Shown here: piece after piece, positions 1 to 10,141 of the stretch
Position numbering within the stretch: the stretch's first letter is position 1
How the letters are laid out: each line of letters begins with the position of its first letter
NCBI GenBank assembly: GCA_018417955.1
Contig: JACTVC010000046.1
Span: forward strand, 124,001-188,000
Direction of reading: 5' to 3'
DNA: 64,000 bases
Origin: Laccaria trichodermophora
Lineage: Eukaryota; Basidiomycota; Agaricomycetes; Agaricales; Hydnangiaceae
Translations under genes and position numbers: made by a program
The notes under the pieces: generated by a model
Database searches by the model: none
Told to the model about the DNA's origin: nothing
The model's input: only the letters and a program-made list of their open reading frames with translations

Positions 1-1481
1 ACCATCGGAGAGCTCCCTTCCAGTGAGCACCACTTTTTGTTTACTGAGAAATTATTTCATCGCGCTTCAAGATGTGGTTGTTTTCCATGCTGGAACAAAA
101 AGACGTGGGGACGATGTCGTAACGGATGGGGGTCGTGTCTTGGCCGTCACTGCATATGCGCCTGCACTTCAAGAGGCACTTGATACAGCCTATGAAGGGG
201 TCAACAAGATTACCTTTGATGGCAAAACTTACAGACGTGACATCGCTCATAGGCATGTTATTTTCTTATATTGTTTTTACTTTGCCTCAAAAAGTGCAGA
301 GCACTGAATCCTCAATCCGAGCTCAAACCCGCTGGCTTAACGTACGCCCAAGCCGGTGTATCCGTAGACGCCGGTAATGCATTGGTGGAGGCCATTAAGC
401 CATATGTACGATCCACACGTCGGCCTGGTGCTGATGTGGAGATTGGTGGTTTCGGTGGTGTCTTTGACCTCCGTGCCACTGGATACAAAGATCCCGTCCT
501 CGTCAGCGGGACTGACGGCGTCGGCACAAAACTTAGACTGGCGGTAGACGTTGGCGTTCATGATCTTGTCGGTAAGTCGTTCATTTGTTTTTGGGATACA
601 AGATTGTTAACCCGTTTGAAGGTATTGACCTCGTAGCCATGTCCGTCAATGATCTTCTCGTCCAAGGCGCAGAACCCTTGTATTTCCTGGACTATTATGG
701 CTGCAGTTCGCTGGACGTATCGGTGGCAACTAAGGTTGTCAAAGGCATCGCTGAAGGCTGTCGGCAGGCTGGTTGCGCTCTTATCGGCGGCGAAACCGCC
801 GAAATGCCTGGAATGTATCAACCAGGTATTTTCGGTCCCATAAATACTCATATTCCATTTTAATTACGCTTCTCAGGTGATTACGACCTAGCAGGATTCG
901 CAGTTGGTGCCGTCGAGCGAGATCTCTTACTTCCACGTAAGGATATCGCCGCCGGTGATATTATTCTCGGTGTCGCCTCCTCTGGGCTGCATTCCAATGG
1001 CTTCTCTCTCGTCCGCAAAATCATTCCCCTGTCAGGTCTAAAATATTCATCGCCCTGCCCTTGGAGTAATGGCGTAACTCTTGGTCGTGCTCTTCTCGAA
1101 CCTACGCAAATATACATTTCGCAGCTCCTGCCCGTTGCTCAGGCTGGCCTGTTGAAAGGCATGTCGCATATCACTGGCGGAGGTTTCACCGAGAACATCC
1201 CTAGAGTTCTACCTAAAGACCTTGGGTGCTATATCGATGCCTCTACATGGACTCTGCCGCCCGTCTTTCGTTTTTTGATGAAACATGGTGGGGTTGATGC
1301 ATTGGAGATGGCACGAACCTTCAACAACGGGATCGGGATGGTTATCATTGTCGCGCCCAACAACGTCAGTAGGGCAATGACACTTATCCAACGGGGACCA
1401 GTGGGAGTTTATAAAATTGGCGAGGTTACATCTGAGCCTGGAGTGGAGATGAGGAATATATTGGCATGGTCGCAGGATTAG
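1..1481 (+). CDS. ADE5,7: Bifunctional GAR synthetase / AIR synthetase, 3' part (purine synthesis)
   Basis: Partial gene: its 5' end lies left of the window. The product makes glycinamide ribonucleotide and, after other enzymes act, cyclises FGAM to AIR in cytosolic de novo purine synthesis. What remains is the C-terminal domain of the GARS half ([31 protein letters not shown]) followed by the whole AIRS half: [37 protein letters not shown] and [16 protein letters not shown]. Introns inferred at 23-71, 253-299, 572-621 and 826-876; the second begins with GC rather than GT (exon ends AG, intron GCATGT). The frame closes with TAG at 1479-1481. The next gene lies tail-to-tail on the other strand. 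Family assignment is very sure; only the first splice acceptor (AAG) is unusual. Confidence 0.96.
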
Positions 1482-1837
1482 CATGGGATGTTAAGTATGG
1501 TACAAAGACGTTAATGCGGAATAACCAAGAGTGATAGTTTGTAGTTTTTCTAATGTACGAAATGACGGCGCTGAGAACGGAGACGACCGAGGGATAAATC
1601 TACAAAAGGGAGCGGAACATAATATGGATGTAACGATATGCAAGATGGATGATAGCTGATGGTTACGGTCAAAAATAACGATGATAGATGGGGAAGTGGA
1701 ATGAACAATAAATGTAAGTCAGATGGGAGAAGTATATAACCCAGAAGAAAAAGAAAATAATGGGAGCATTCAAAACTAACACCAGTGTCTGTCAAAGCTG
1801 ATCTATGATGTATATGCACAGATATGAAAAAATGATT
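1482..1837. other. Convergent intergenic region
   Basis: Stretch of 356 bp between two gene ends that face each other. It should hold both 3' UTRs. I see no coding exon, RNA gene or repeat in it. Confidence 0.6.
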
Positions 1838-3954
1838 TTACGCAGGAACAGACACTTCCTTAGGGCCCTCTGCCGCAGCAGTTGTGATTGCCGCGAAAGA
1901 GAAGGGAAGCTTATGCGCAGAGGGCTCCGATGTAACAACAGGCTGATTGGAAGAACCATTTACTTCCGGCTTGCCCTGTGAAAACATCAGATGAGTAGAG
2001 TAAGAGCCAACAACAACCGTACCTTCACGGGAACGGGATCCGGCGTTGCCCCTCGAGTGCTCGACTCCTTGCTACCCTCTTTGCGTGCCGGAGGAGGAGC
2101 CTGCAAGACTTGAGCTGCCGTGGGGCCGGGGTGCCCGGTTCCATTAGAATGGTGTCCTGAGCCACGAGAGGGAGGTGTTGTGGACCCCGCAAGCACAGGG
2201 AATTCGTCAGCGTTGGGAACGCGCTGCGGCTTCACATATGCAAATTTTTTGTTACCATGGGCATTATTAATGCCCATATTGTGATGCTTAACGCCCTGTT
2301 GGAATTTTGGGCGGGATACAGGATCACTCGATCCATCGCTGACGCCAGTGTGAGATGAATCCTAGTTGAAACGTCAGCGACTAAGTCAACCCCCTAAAGA
2401 TGGCGACACACATTTCGGAACGTCAGACCTTCCAGCTTTTCTGCAACCGTGGCAACACCATTGATACTCCCACGAGATCGGGATCCAGCACCCCTTCCAG
2501 CGAAATAAGAATTGTGATGGTGTGGACCCGAATTATCAGGCATCAGATGAGGGAACCGACAATCATCCCTAGAAGGTGATGAGCAAAACAATGAACTGGA
2601 GTAGAAAAAAAACTTGCCCGTTCTTGCACCGTCCAGAAGGGAAGAACGAGCATGGGGGTTTCCGACTGGCAAAGGTACCTCGACGAGCACCTGTGCCCCG
2701 ACGATGATGGCCAACACCATCCCGATGCACAGATTGTGGTGGATATGTGTCTGTTTGACCATTGCTTGGCGGTGATTTTATGGTGCCATCTATGTCTTGG
2801 TAGTTCACAGGATTTGGTAACTGTGAATACTGACCAGGGGCATCTTGATGTACAACAAAAGGAGGGGCAGCTGAGGGGTTATGATACATATTAGGAGGAG
2901 ACTGAGGTGCGGGGGGTGGATGTGACTGGTGATGCAGATGGGGTGGTGGGGGAAGTGACATGGGGATAGGCGTGTGAGGGTAGCCAGATGGTGGGAGTGA
3001 GCCGTAAGGTACGGATGGCGTTAAGCCATTGGGGCTAAAATGGGCCTGTGAGGGTGATAAAACCTCGGAAGCTGATCTACTATGCATCATGTGTGGACCA
3101 GAGGGAGGGGGAGAAACGGGAGACATGGGATGTACACCGTTTTGTTGGGGGTATGGTTGGGGTACAGGGTAGTACGACGGGGCGTAAGGAGCACCCATCG
3201 GATCATAGCCCGGATACGGGATTGGGGGAGGCACAGACCCTTGGTAATACGTGGGTTGTGGATGGGCAAAAAGACATTGCACACCATAACGGCAAGCAGG
3301 AAAATATCTGCAAGGAATCAACCTTGCAATTTCTGGCGGTGGAAGGTTGCCTATATTATTGACGGAGGCCATCTCATCGACTGACTGGGGTGGAGCTGGA
3401 GGGTAGTAGACACCACCCTCACCCACGGCGGAGAGGGCTGGATTAATCGTAGGATAGTAAGAATAGGGACCAGACGGGGGAGGAGAAGGATAATAGGCTT
3501 TGTCGGCATCATGACTTGCGTCTTGACTATAAGCCACCTCGTGGGTGGCGACGCCGTTTGGTGTCACTTTATTTTGGGCGTAGTTAAGAAGGTCCAGGAT
3601 GGCAGGATCTGACGTGTACTGGTCGGGTCTGGCTTGGCTAGAGCCATTGAGAGGGTCTGCGCCTGGGTAACAGCAATGGAAAATTAGTATGAGTCAAGAG
3701 GGAAGACATGGCATGTGAACGAACCTCTTTCCAGCAGAGCCTTGACCACGTCATAGTGACCATTACGAACGGCAACAATGAGAGGAGTGACGCCTGTATG
3801 GTCTAGAAAGTATTAAGAAGTCAATTTACGAAGAGAGGACAAGACATGATAGAAATGAACCTTTGAGCTCGATGTCAATGGATGGCTCCCGCAGCAGCTC
3901 ATTGACCTTTTCGATGTCACCGTCGAAGCAGGCTTTCCAGAGTGGGGACACCAT
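1838..3954 (-). CDS. Ankyrin-repeat protein with two CCCH zinc fingers
   Basis: Probable RNA-binding protein. The N-terminal part, from ATG at 3954, has ankyrin-like helices (VSPLWKACFDGDIEKV, then HTGVTPLIVAVRNGHYDVVKALLERGA). A long Pro/Ser/Tyr-rich stretch follows, with two CCCH fingers in it: PCRYFPACRYGVQCLFAHP (C-x5-C-x5-C-x3-H) and CSFFPSGRCKNGDDCRFPH (C-x7-C-x5-C-x3-H). The tail is rich in Gly, Pro and Ser and stops at 1838. Introns are inferred around 3665-3725, 3805-3860, 2569-2617, 2350-2400 and 1976-2022. The 2569-2617 intron splits the second finger and starts with GC (GCAAGT). Similar ankyrin/CCCH proteins occur across fungi; the RNA target cannot be read from the sequence. Confidence 0.82.
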
Positions 3955-4164
3955 TTGAAGTGAGGAATGCAAGGACTAAGGATGGACGATGAACCTGAGA
4001 TGGACGGTGTGAAGGACAGAAGGAGATTTTGTTGCGTTGTTGAAAACCGGAGTCTTCGGAAAAGAGAAAAAAAAAATGACCGTGGCAGATCGATCTTCAT
4101 ATCATGTCAGCACTTTTGGTGTGACTTTGATCCCTACTACGTTACAAGTGCACATGATATTACT

Positions 4165-5666
4165 TCAAAGTCCAAGTTTCCGCAACAACTGTCTAGCTGG
4201 CCCACCAGCCGTAGGCGGCAGCTCAAGCTCCTTCGATGGGGGCAATGCCATCAACTCCCGCACTGCGTCTTGCGTATCTTTGCCTGCTCGCCTTCCAATT
4301 AGAAAGGCTCCATCACATCTCTCGTGGCTTACCGTTGTACAAAACGTCATAAACCTGCCCATCATTTAGTCAATCACATTACTTCGCCAAGCGATGCACT
4401 TACAGAGTTGGCAATAGGCGCATTGATCCCCAGTTCATCGATAATCTTCTTGACGCCTTTCGTGGTTGAAACACCTTCCGCAACACTGCCGAGGGTGTTC
4501 ATAATACCGTCGAGACTTTCTCCTTGGCCCAAGCGATAGCCCACCGTATAGTTTCGACTGTTGGAGGAGCTGCATGTCAAGAAAAGATCACCCACGCCAG
4601 AAAGTCCGAGGAAAGTCAACGGTGAGGCACCATAGGCCGTCCCGATGCATGTCATTTCAGCTAGGCCTCGCGTGATGATCACTGAATGCTCCTTCCGTCA
4701 GTCTTTCCGAGATAAGGGGCAAGGCGAGCAACTCAACTGGCTCGGGTGTTGTTTTTGTAGCCAAGCCCGTCTGACATCCCAGATGCTATGGCGTAGACAT
4801 TCTTGAGGGCGCCAGACAGCTCTATACCTATCGGATCCCCACCAGTATAACTTGGAAAACAAGATGAGCAGCTGACGTCGCGCCTGTTGAACTCGTTGCG
4901 CCAACCCACCAGCGGAAATGGGGCTGATGAAAGAGAGCCGATGCCTTGTCTGCTTCCTCTTCCGTAAACGAGGCCACGGAAACCGATGTCGGTTGCCTCT
5001 CGACAACTAGAAAGCAATCAGTTAAAATAACGTTCTCGACGTCGGTTAAATGCGTACTTTCTTTGGCAAAGGAAGGACCTGACTAGAAAAAGATGAAAAT
5101 AAGAATCCACAAAAGAGAAAAGTATCTCAAGCCCACTATGAATGTTGCAGCTTTTGCTATGTCAGCCCCACAAGTGTCCGCAATAATCTCCAACGTCAAT
5201 GCATGCGTTCCAATCTCAATACCCTTGTTCACAAATATCATGAGGGGCAAATTATCGACATCAAGTTGAGGGTGTAAAATAGAAAGATTAGCCCTGTATG
5301 CGGTCAATGACTTTGATATTATGAAAACAGGAAGACATGCCTCAAAAATTGAGTGGGAATGGCAAAGAGGAGGACATCCATTTGATTGAGAAATTCCTTG
5401 CTGGGTAATTCTGGACCAACAGCGGTGATGTTCGAGGGAAAGATGTGGTCTTTGAGATAAAAAAGATTGCGATGGTGCTCATTGAAGTAGTTCACGAGGG
5501 ATTGTTCGCGAGCCCACATGAAGACATCGTGCTGAGAGTCTCCAAGATGAGACGCTAAACACGAACCAAAATTACCTGCACCGAAGATGAGGACCTTTGA
5601 ATTTTGAAGTGGCTGGGGCTTTGAACGGACCATCTTGTAGGCAGATGAGCGAAGCTGTCGAAACAT
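4165..5666 (-). CDS. NAD(P)-dependent glycerol-3-phosphate dehydrogenase, bacterial GpsA type
   Basis: Reduces dihydroxyacetone phosphate to sn-glycerol 3-phosphate for lipid synthesis. The N-terminal Rossmann motif is VLIFGAGNFGSCLASHLG. Then come FVNKGIE, SGPSFAKE, IGIELSGALKNVYAIASG, ITRGLAEM and LSGVGDLFLTCSSSNSRN. The SRN-type motif, the LGQG and VAEGVSTTKGV segments and the short C-terminal domain are those of bacterial GpsA, not of yeast Gpd1/Gpd2 (whose equivalent reads DLITTC followed by GGRN). Seven exons. One intron, 5294-5340, appears to use GC-AG (exon ends TTG AG, intron GCATGT), because no GT donor keeps the frame there. The start at 5666 gives a short basic leader that may be a weak targeting signal; Met at 5633 is an alternative. 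The gene shares a 94-bp promoter with SED5. Confidence 0.88.
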
Positions 5667-5760
5667 GGCATTGGCAAGCACATGGACGCGTTAGTCACGT
5701 GGGCCACGTTACATGCGAACCCTTGTGTTTCTGCAAAGTTTCTCTCTACATCCATCTACA
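5667..5760. promoter_or_regulatory. 94-bp divergent promoter (GpsA-type gene / SED5)
   Basis: Only 94 bp separate the two start codons, so both core promoters must sit here or extend into the neighbouring transcript. No TATA box is obvious. Confidence 0.5.
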
Positions 5761-7091
5761 ATGTCAATTCAAGATCGCACTCACGAGTTCAAGTCTTGTG
5801 TGGACTCCATTCGCAGCAGGTCTGCAGTACCACAACGACGTCAAGACGTAAAACAACCCTTTCTCAATGCAAAATCACACACCAAATCCGAATTCTCGCG
5901 GATGGCTGCTTCCATTGGCAAGGACATCAGCAGCACCACCTTGAAGCTCAGTAAACTCGCTCAGCGTATGTTATCTACATTGTTTTGCTATTCAAGTTCA
6001 ATCTTATTCCCCTGCAGTCGCAAAACGGAAGACTTTGTTTGATGACCGTCCTGTCGAGATTAGTGTGCGTCCTTAACAATTGGTTTTTCATCCACACTAA
6101 GTTTCGAGGCTCCAGGAACTCACCTTCATCATCAAGCAAGACATTGCGAATATCAACAAGCAGATTGCTGCCCTGCAGTCCTACGTGAAGCAACGCAACA
6201 CTCAAACTTCGTCCTCCTCGGCAGAAGGGAAACAGATAGACGAACATAACAATAACGTAGTGATGTTGCTGCAAAGCAAACTAGCGACTACCAGCATGTC
6301 ATTCAAAGATGTCCTTGAGGTCCGCACGCAGGTACTTGGCTCCCTCCTCGCATACACATTCCTCTGAAACTCATTATGTGTGTGCAGAACATGAAGGAAT
6401 CCAAAACACGTACCGAGCAATTCATGTACTCCACAGCCTCAGCGGCCAATCACCCTCCCTCCAGCAGTACGCTCTTCTTACTTCCTTGCCTACGAGTCTT
6501 ATCCATCATGAACTCCAGTGCTATACAACTCTCAACGCGGCGACCCAATGGGAGACGGAAGCCCAACACCATTTGATCAGAAGGGTAAAGGCCGTGCGCT
6601 GCAGAACGGCGATATTTTGGCTCTCGATCTTGACTCGGCCGAGGAAGGTTCTGGGGGTTCAAATGGGAATGCATTCATGCAGATGCAACTTGTCGAACAG
6701 CAGGTGTGTGTTCATTCTTCTCCATTCTATCAAAATTTATTGAAAAGAAAACAACTTAGGATTCGTATATACAGCAGCGCTCAACTGCAATCGAATCCAT
6801 CGAGACAACCATTGCTGAACTCGGCCAGATATTTACCCAACTCGCCGGTATGGTCGCAGAGCAAAGAGAAACTGTACAGCGAATCGACGCCGATACCCAG
6901 GACATCGCCTCAAACGTGGATTCAGGTCACCGAGAACTTTTGAAGTACTACGCAAGCATATCAAGCAACCGTTGGTTGATGCTCAAGGTGTTTGGTGTTC
7001 TCATCGTTTTCGTGAGTGTGATTCTATCGACGGGGTACCTTTCACACTCATCATACCAACCCAGTTCCTCGTCTTTATTTTGGTATCATGA
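5761..7091 (+). CDS. SED5: Syntaxin-5 family Qa-SNARE (Golgi)
   Basis: t-SNARE for ER-to-Golgi and intra-Golgi vesicle fusion. The N-terminus MSIQDRTHEFKSC carries the DRT-x-EF peptide by which syntaxin-5 binds the SM protein Sly1. The Habc region includes RPVEISELTFIIKQDIANIN. The SNARE helix lies near the C-terminus (QQRSTAIESIETTIAELGQI, then MVAEQRETVQRIDADTQDIA with the central Q of a Qa-SNARE). It ends in a single C-terminal membrane anchor, interrupted by a last intron just after LMLKVFGVLIVF; the final exon codes FLVFILVS and stops at 7091. Seven or so short introns. Start chosen because the DRT motif directly follows it. Confidence 0.93.
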
Positions 7092-7201
7092 TACATATTA
7101 TGGCGCCCCCGGATCCTAGATATTTATCAGGACCATAATTATGGACATTAGATATGCATACGCGTTGGCGCAACAATACCACGTAACGTACAAATCTGGC
7201 C

Positions 7202-8387
7202 CTAGCCAACAGGAATCGCATTCACACCCGTCCCCCAATCTTTCACCCTCGTTTTAATCCCCTTCGCATGCCTCTTACCTCCACGTCGAGTCTTTCCATC
7301 ATCCACTTCATCCTCCACGGTCCACGTCCTCTTTACCAAAAGCTTCTGCTCCAATCCAGACGTTTTCGAGTACCGTTGAGGCTTGTCAGGCATGCTTGGG
7401 AAGGTTTTTTGATCTGAGTTGGATTTATCCTTCTCTACGCGGTCTTTCTAAATTAAATAGAAGCGGATTAGCTTTCGTCCCGTCAAATGAGTTGAGAAGA
7501 TGCGCACACGCTGAACCAAGAGCGCTTTATTTCGTTCTCGAACCTTGTCCAGTCTTGATCCGCTGTTGCCGCCGCCGCCAGCAGTTAGCTCAACGTTGAT
7601 CATACGACCCTCCAACATGGACTGGTGCAGCTTAAGTGCTTGCTGGAGAGCATTCCGATGGGTAAACTCCAAAAATGCACAACCTTTCGACTTGGCGCGT
7701 TGTGTGCTTCCAGGTTTTGGTTTTGGTGTAAGCAAGCGAATCGAGGGCGGTGGATCTATGTCGAAAAATTCAGCTAGTTCAGTGCATTGAAAAATCACCA
7801 GATATATACCGCACGCCGCAAAGTGAACTGCTATGGCCTCTCTCGAGGTAGTGTACTTTAAATTGCCTGAGATCGCCATGAGCAATTAGCCCATGTACAC
7901 TTTTCGGAAAAACTCTCGCACCAACGAAAAGAATAAACCGCTGTTTTTGCTGCCCCGTTGTCGAACCTACGTCCTTCCCAACCCCTTCACCACTCTCCTC
8001 GTCCCCTGACTTTTTCCGCTTCACCACGGCCGACTTTTTCACTTCCTCCACATCCACCTCGCTTTCGCGTTTCCGCTTCCGCGGCCCGTTCGATTCCACA
8101 TCCAACCCAGGTTCTTGTTTGCGTTTTTCTTTGCCCTTTCCCTCGCTTTGGCCGCTTCCCTTTTCGACTTCGCCCGTGCTTGTTGTGCTCTTCGTCTGCT
8201 TCGGATCTCCCTCAATTTGTAACCCATCGCCTGGAATAGTAGCCAGATCCTGGTCTTCCATGATAGGGACCGCATTATCATCCATGTCAGCGATTGTGGC
8301 ATCTCCTGGCTTTCGTTTGCTTGATTGGCGTTCGCGAAAGGCTAATCCTTTCTTTTGCTTCTTGGTGAGCTTTGGTGTTGTGCTCAT
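7202..8387 (-). CDS. RRM protein of ribosome biogenesis, NOP6-like
   Basis: Likely nucleolar RNA-binding protein acting in small-subunit assembly, by similarity to yeast Nop6. From ATG at 8387 the N-terminus is basic (TPKLTKKQKKGLAFRERQ), followed by a long Lys/Glu/Ser-rich linker. One RRM follows, with RNP2 as RFILFVGNLKYTT and RNP1 as SKGCAFLEFTHR. The C-terminus is basic (KTRRGGKRHAKGIKTRVKDW) and stops at 7202. Introns lie after LFVG, after FAAC and after LLVQR; joining across them keeps the RRM fold intact. Divergent from the orphan gene at 8551. The RRM is certain; the NOP6 assignment rests on length and architecture only. Confidence 0.78.
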
Positions 8388-8452
8388 CGTGGAACACTTG
8401 AGGCGATACAAGCCTTATTCGCGTGGAGATAATGTGATGAAACCAGCACTGG

Positions 8453-8481
8453 ACGTATTTTCTTCTCACGCTGTGTGATAC
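8453..8481 (+). repeat. 29-bp direct repeat, left copy
   Basis: Identical 29-bp sequence beginning ACGTATTTTC and ending GTGTGATAC; the right copy is at 9618-9646. The two copies bracket the orphan gene 8551-9586. Confidence 0.9.
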
Positions 8482-8550
8482 CTTCTTCCAAAATTTGAAC
8501 ACTAGCGGTACTACACTAGTCACCTATTACAACCCAGCGCAGCCTGAGAT

Positions 8551-9586
8551 ATGACGTCCAACACCTCCCAGTGGCAGTCAACAACATGTTCAAGTTCTAC
8601 TAACCCCAACCTGGATATACAAGCTTGGCTTGGAAACATCGAGTGGTTTTTTAATGACCCAGATTCACGCTCCCAGCCAGGCATTGCGGGTGCAAAGCCA
8701 CCAAATACAAGACCTCTCCAATCAACCAGTGATCGGTCTCTAACGCCTTCGGCTTTATACCCAGTGACAGAGCCACAATGGGCCGCTAGCAGCAGCTCTT
8801 TTATACCATCAGAGTCAGATTCACCTCCCCAAGTAGGCATCATCATATCTCCCCACTCTCCTACTGAAGTGCCTCTGGTGCAGCATACCCGCAGTCACAA
8901 CAATTTTTGCTACTCGGAAAATGTTCCATCACTTTACGAATGGGAACATGAATTTATTGTGCCACAAGATGGCTTTTACTTTGTGTATGATCCATGCAAC
9001 CCTTCTCGCATCCGCCTCCCACAATCTTCAATTCCATTACCTGAGCTGCAAGTAGCAGGTCATTGCCCTGCCATCGTTGACGAGATTTACGATCGCTTTT
9101 GTCCCAGAATGGTAAGTTTGCTTTGACCTCTCTTCTTCTGCAACCAATGTCGAATGACAGGTGAACAGCATGACATTAGAAGATGTCAAGTACAATTATT
9201 GCGCAGCTATGGATGCTCGGCATTTGTTATCCCTGGATAAATCTATCCTGGAGGCTCAAATAGCTTTGGATCTTCTGCACCTTCAATCCAAGTTTCATGA
9301 CTTGTGGCAACTCAACTTGTCTATTTCGAAGTCACAAGATGCAAGCCAACGCATCTTAGGATACTGTAAGAAGAAAGATGTCAAACTGGATTTCATCACA
9401 TTAGAATGCTTCCGCCCTGATCATGCTCAGCTCAATCAATCTGAGCAGAAAAAATGCAAAGCACGTGAGCAGGAAATACGGCCGCACCTCGACGCAATGA
9501 TAGACGCAAGCAAAGGTGTTGAAATGTTTTCCGAAGACCCATCCTCGCTTCTAGAGGGTCGACTGCGCTTCAAGTTTCTCAGATAA
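8551..9586 (+). CDS. Hypothetical protein, two exons
   Basis: Not recognised. The first exon (8551-9114) codes a Ser/Thr/Pro-rich, probably disordered segment, then a more globular part (PSLYEWEHEFIVPQDGFYF, IRLPQSSIPLPELQVAGHC). An intron at 9115-9161 has a good GTAAGT donor and a CAG acceptor. The second exon is helical and charged (EDVKYNYCAAMDARHLL, QKKCKAREQEIRPHLDAMI). No signal peptide, membrane helix or catalytic motif is visible. The frame is long and cleanly spliced, so I consider it real. It is bracketed by a 29-bp direct repeat, which suggests that the whole block was inserted or duplicated. Confidence 0.6.
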
Positions 9587-10141
9587 TTTCATGTGGGCCT
9601 TTCACAATTGGCACTCAACGTATTTTCTTCTCACGCTGTGTGATACAGTCGACTCCGTCTTGGTTCAAACCTCAATGGTTGCAACGATGATGCTGAAAGA
9701 AATGTGGAGAAGCTTCTCGCCGTCGCGTTTTGGTCAGGGGAGAAGGTTATTCCTGGTGCATGGTGGGCGTATTGTGCGAGAACTGTGTGTAAAAATATAT
9801 GTCTCGTTTGTGCAAGTACAATAGGACGTATGCTTGTCGTTGCGATGTTTGGGTTCAAGACTCACGTAGCTGTGAACCTCACGTCGATGTCCTGTTAATT
9901 TATTATCCGTGGCAGGCTATCCACAAGCTCGTGGTTCAACTTTTTAGATTCCAGTAAGTACTTTGACTCTTTGAGTCTCCAATCTTCCTGCTGTAATTTG
10001 GTTGTCAATCCCGCCCTTTTGAGTAATGTGAAGATGTCGTTTTAATGTAGATTGGTACTCTACTAGCGGGGAGTGGATAGTGAACAATTAAACAGCCGAG
10101 AAAAAATAGCCATAGGGAGCAATTAGACGAGTCGGGCAATA
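9587..10141. other. Intergenic; 3' flank shared with the other Crinkler copy
   Basis: Contains the right 29-bp repeat (9618-9646) and, from about 9950 to 10141, sequence that is clearly homologous in inverted orientation to 44224-44400 downstream of the intact Crinkler gene. The duplicated block therefore extends at least 170 bp past the stop codon. A cysteine-rich stretch around 9770-9890 changes frame and could be a gene remnant. Confidence 0.5.
9618..9646 (+). repeat. 29-bp direct repeat, right copy
   Basis: Exact match to 8453-8481; see that entry. Confidence 0.9.

Noticed and set aside
9591..9898. Cys-rich small protein after the orphan gene
   Set aside because: Cysteine motifs lie in different frames with no splice sites to join them; at most a gene relic.
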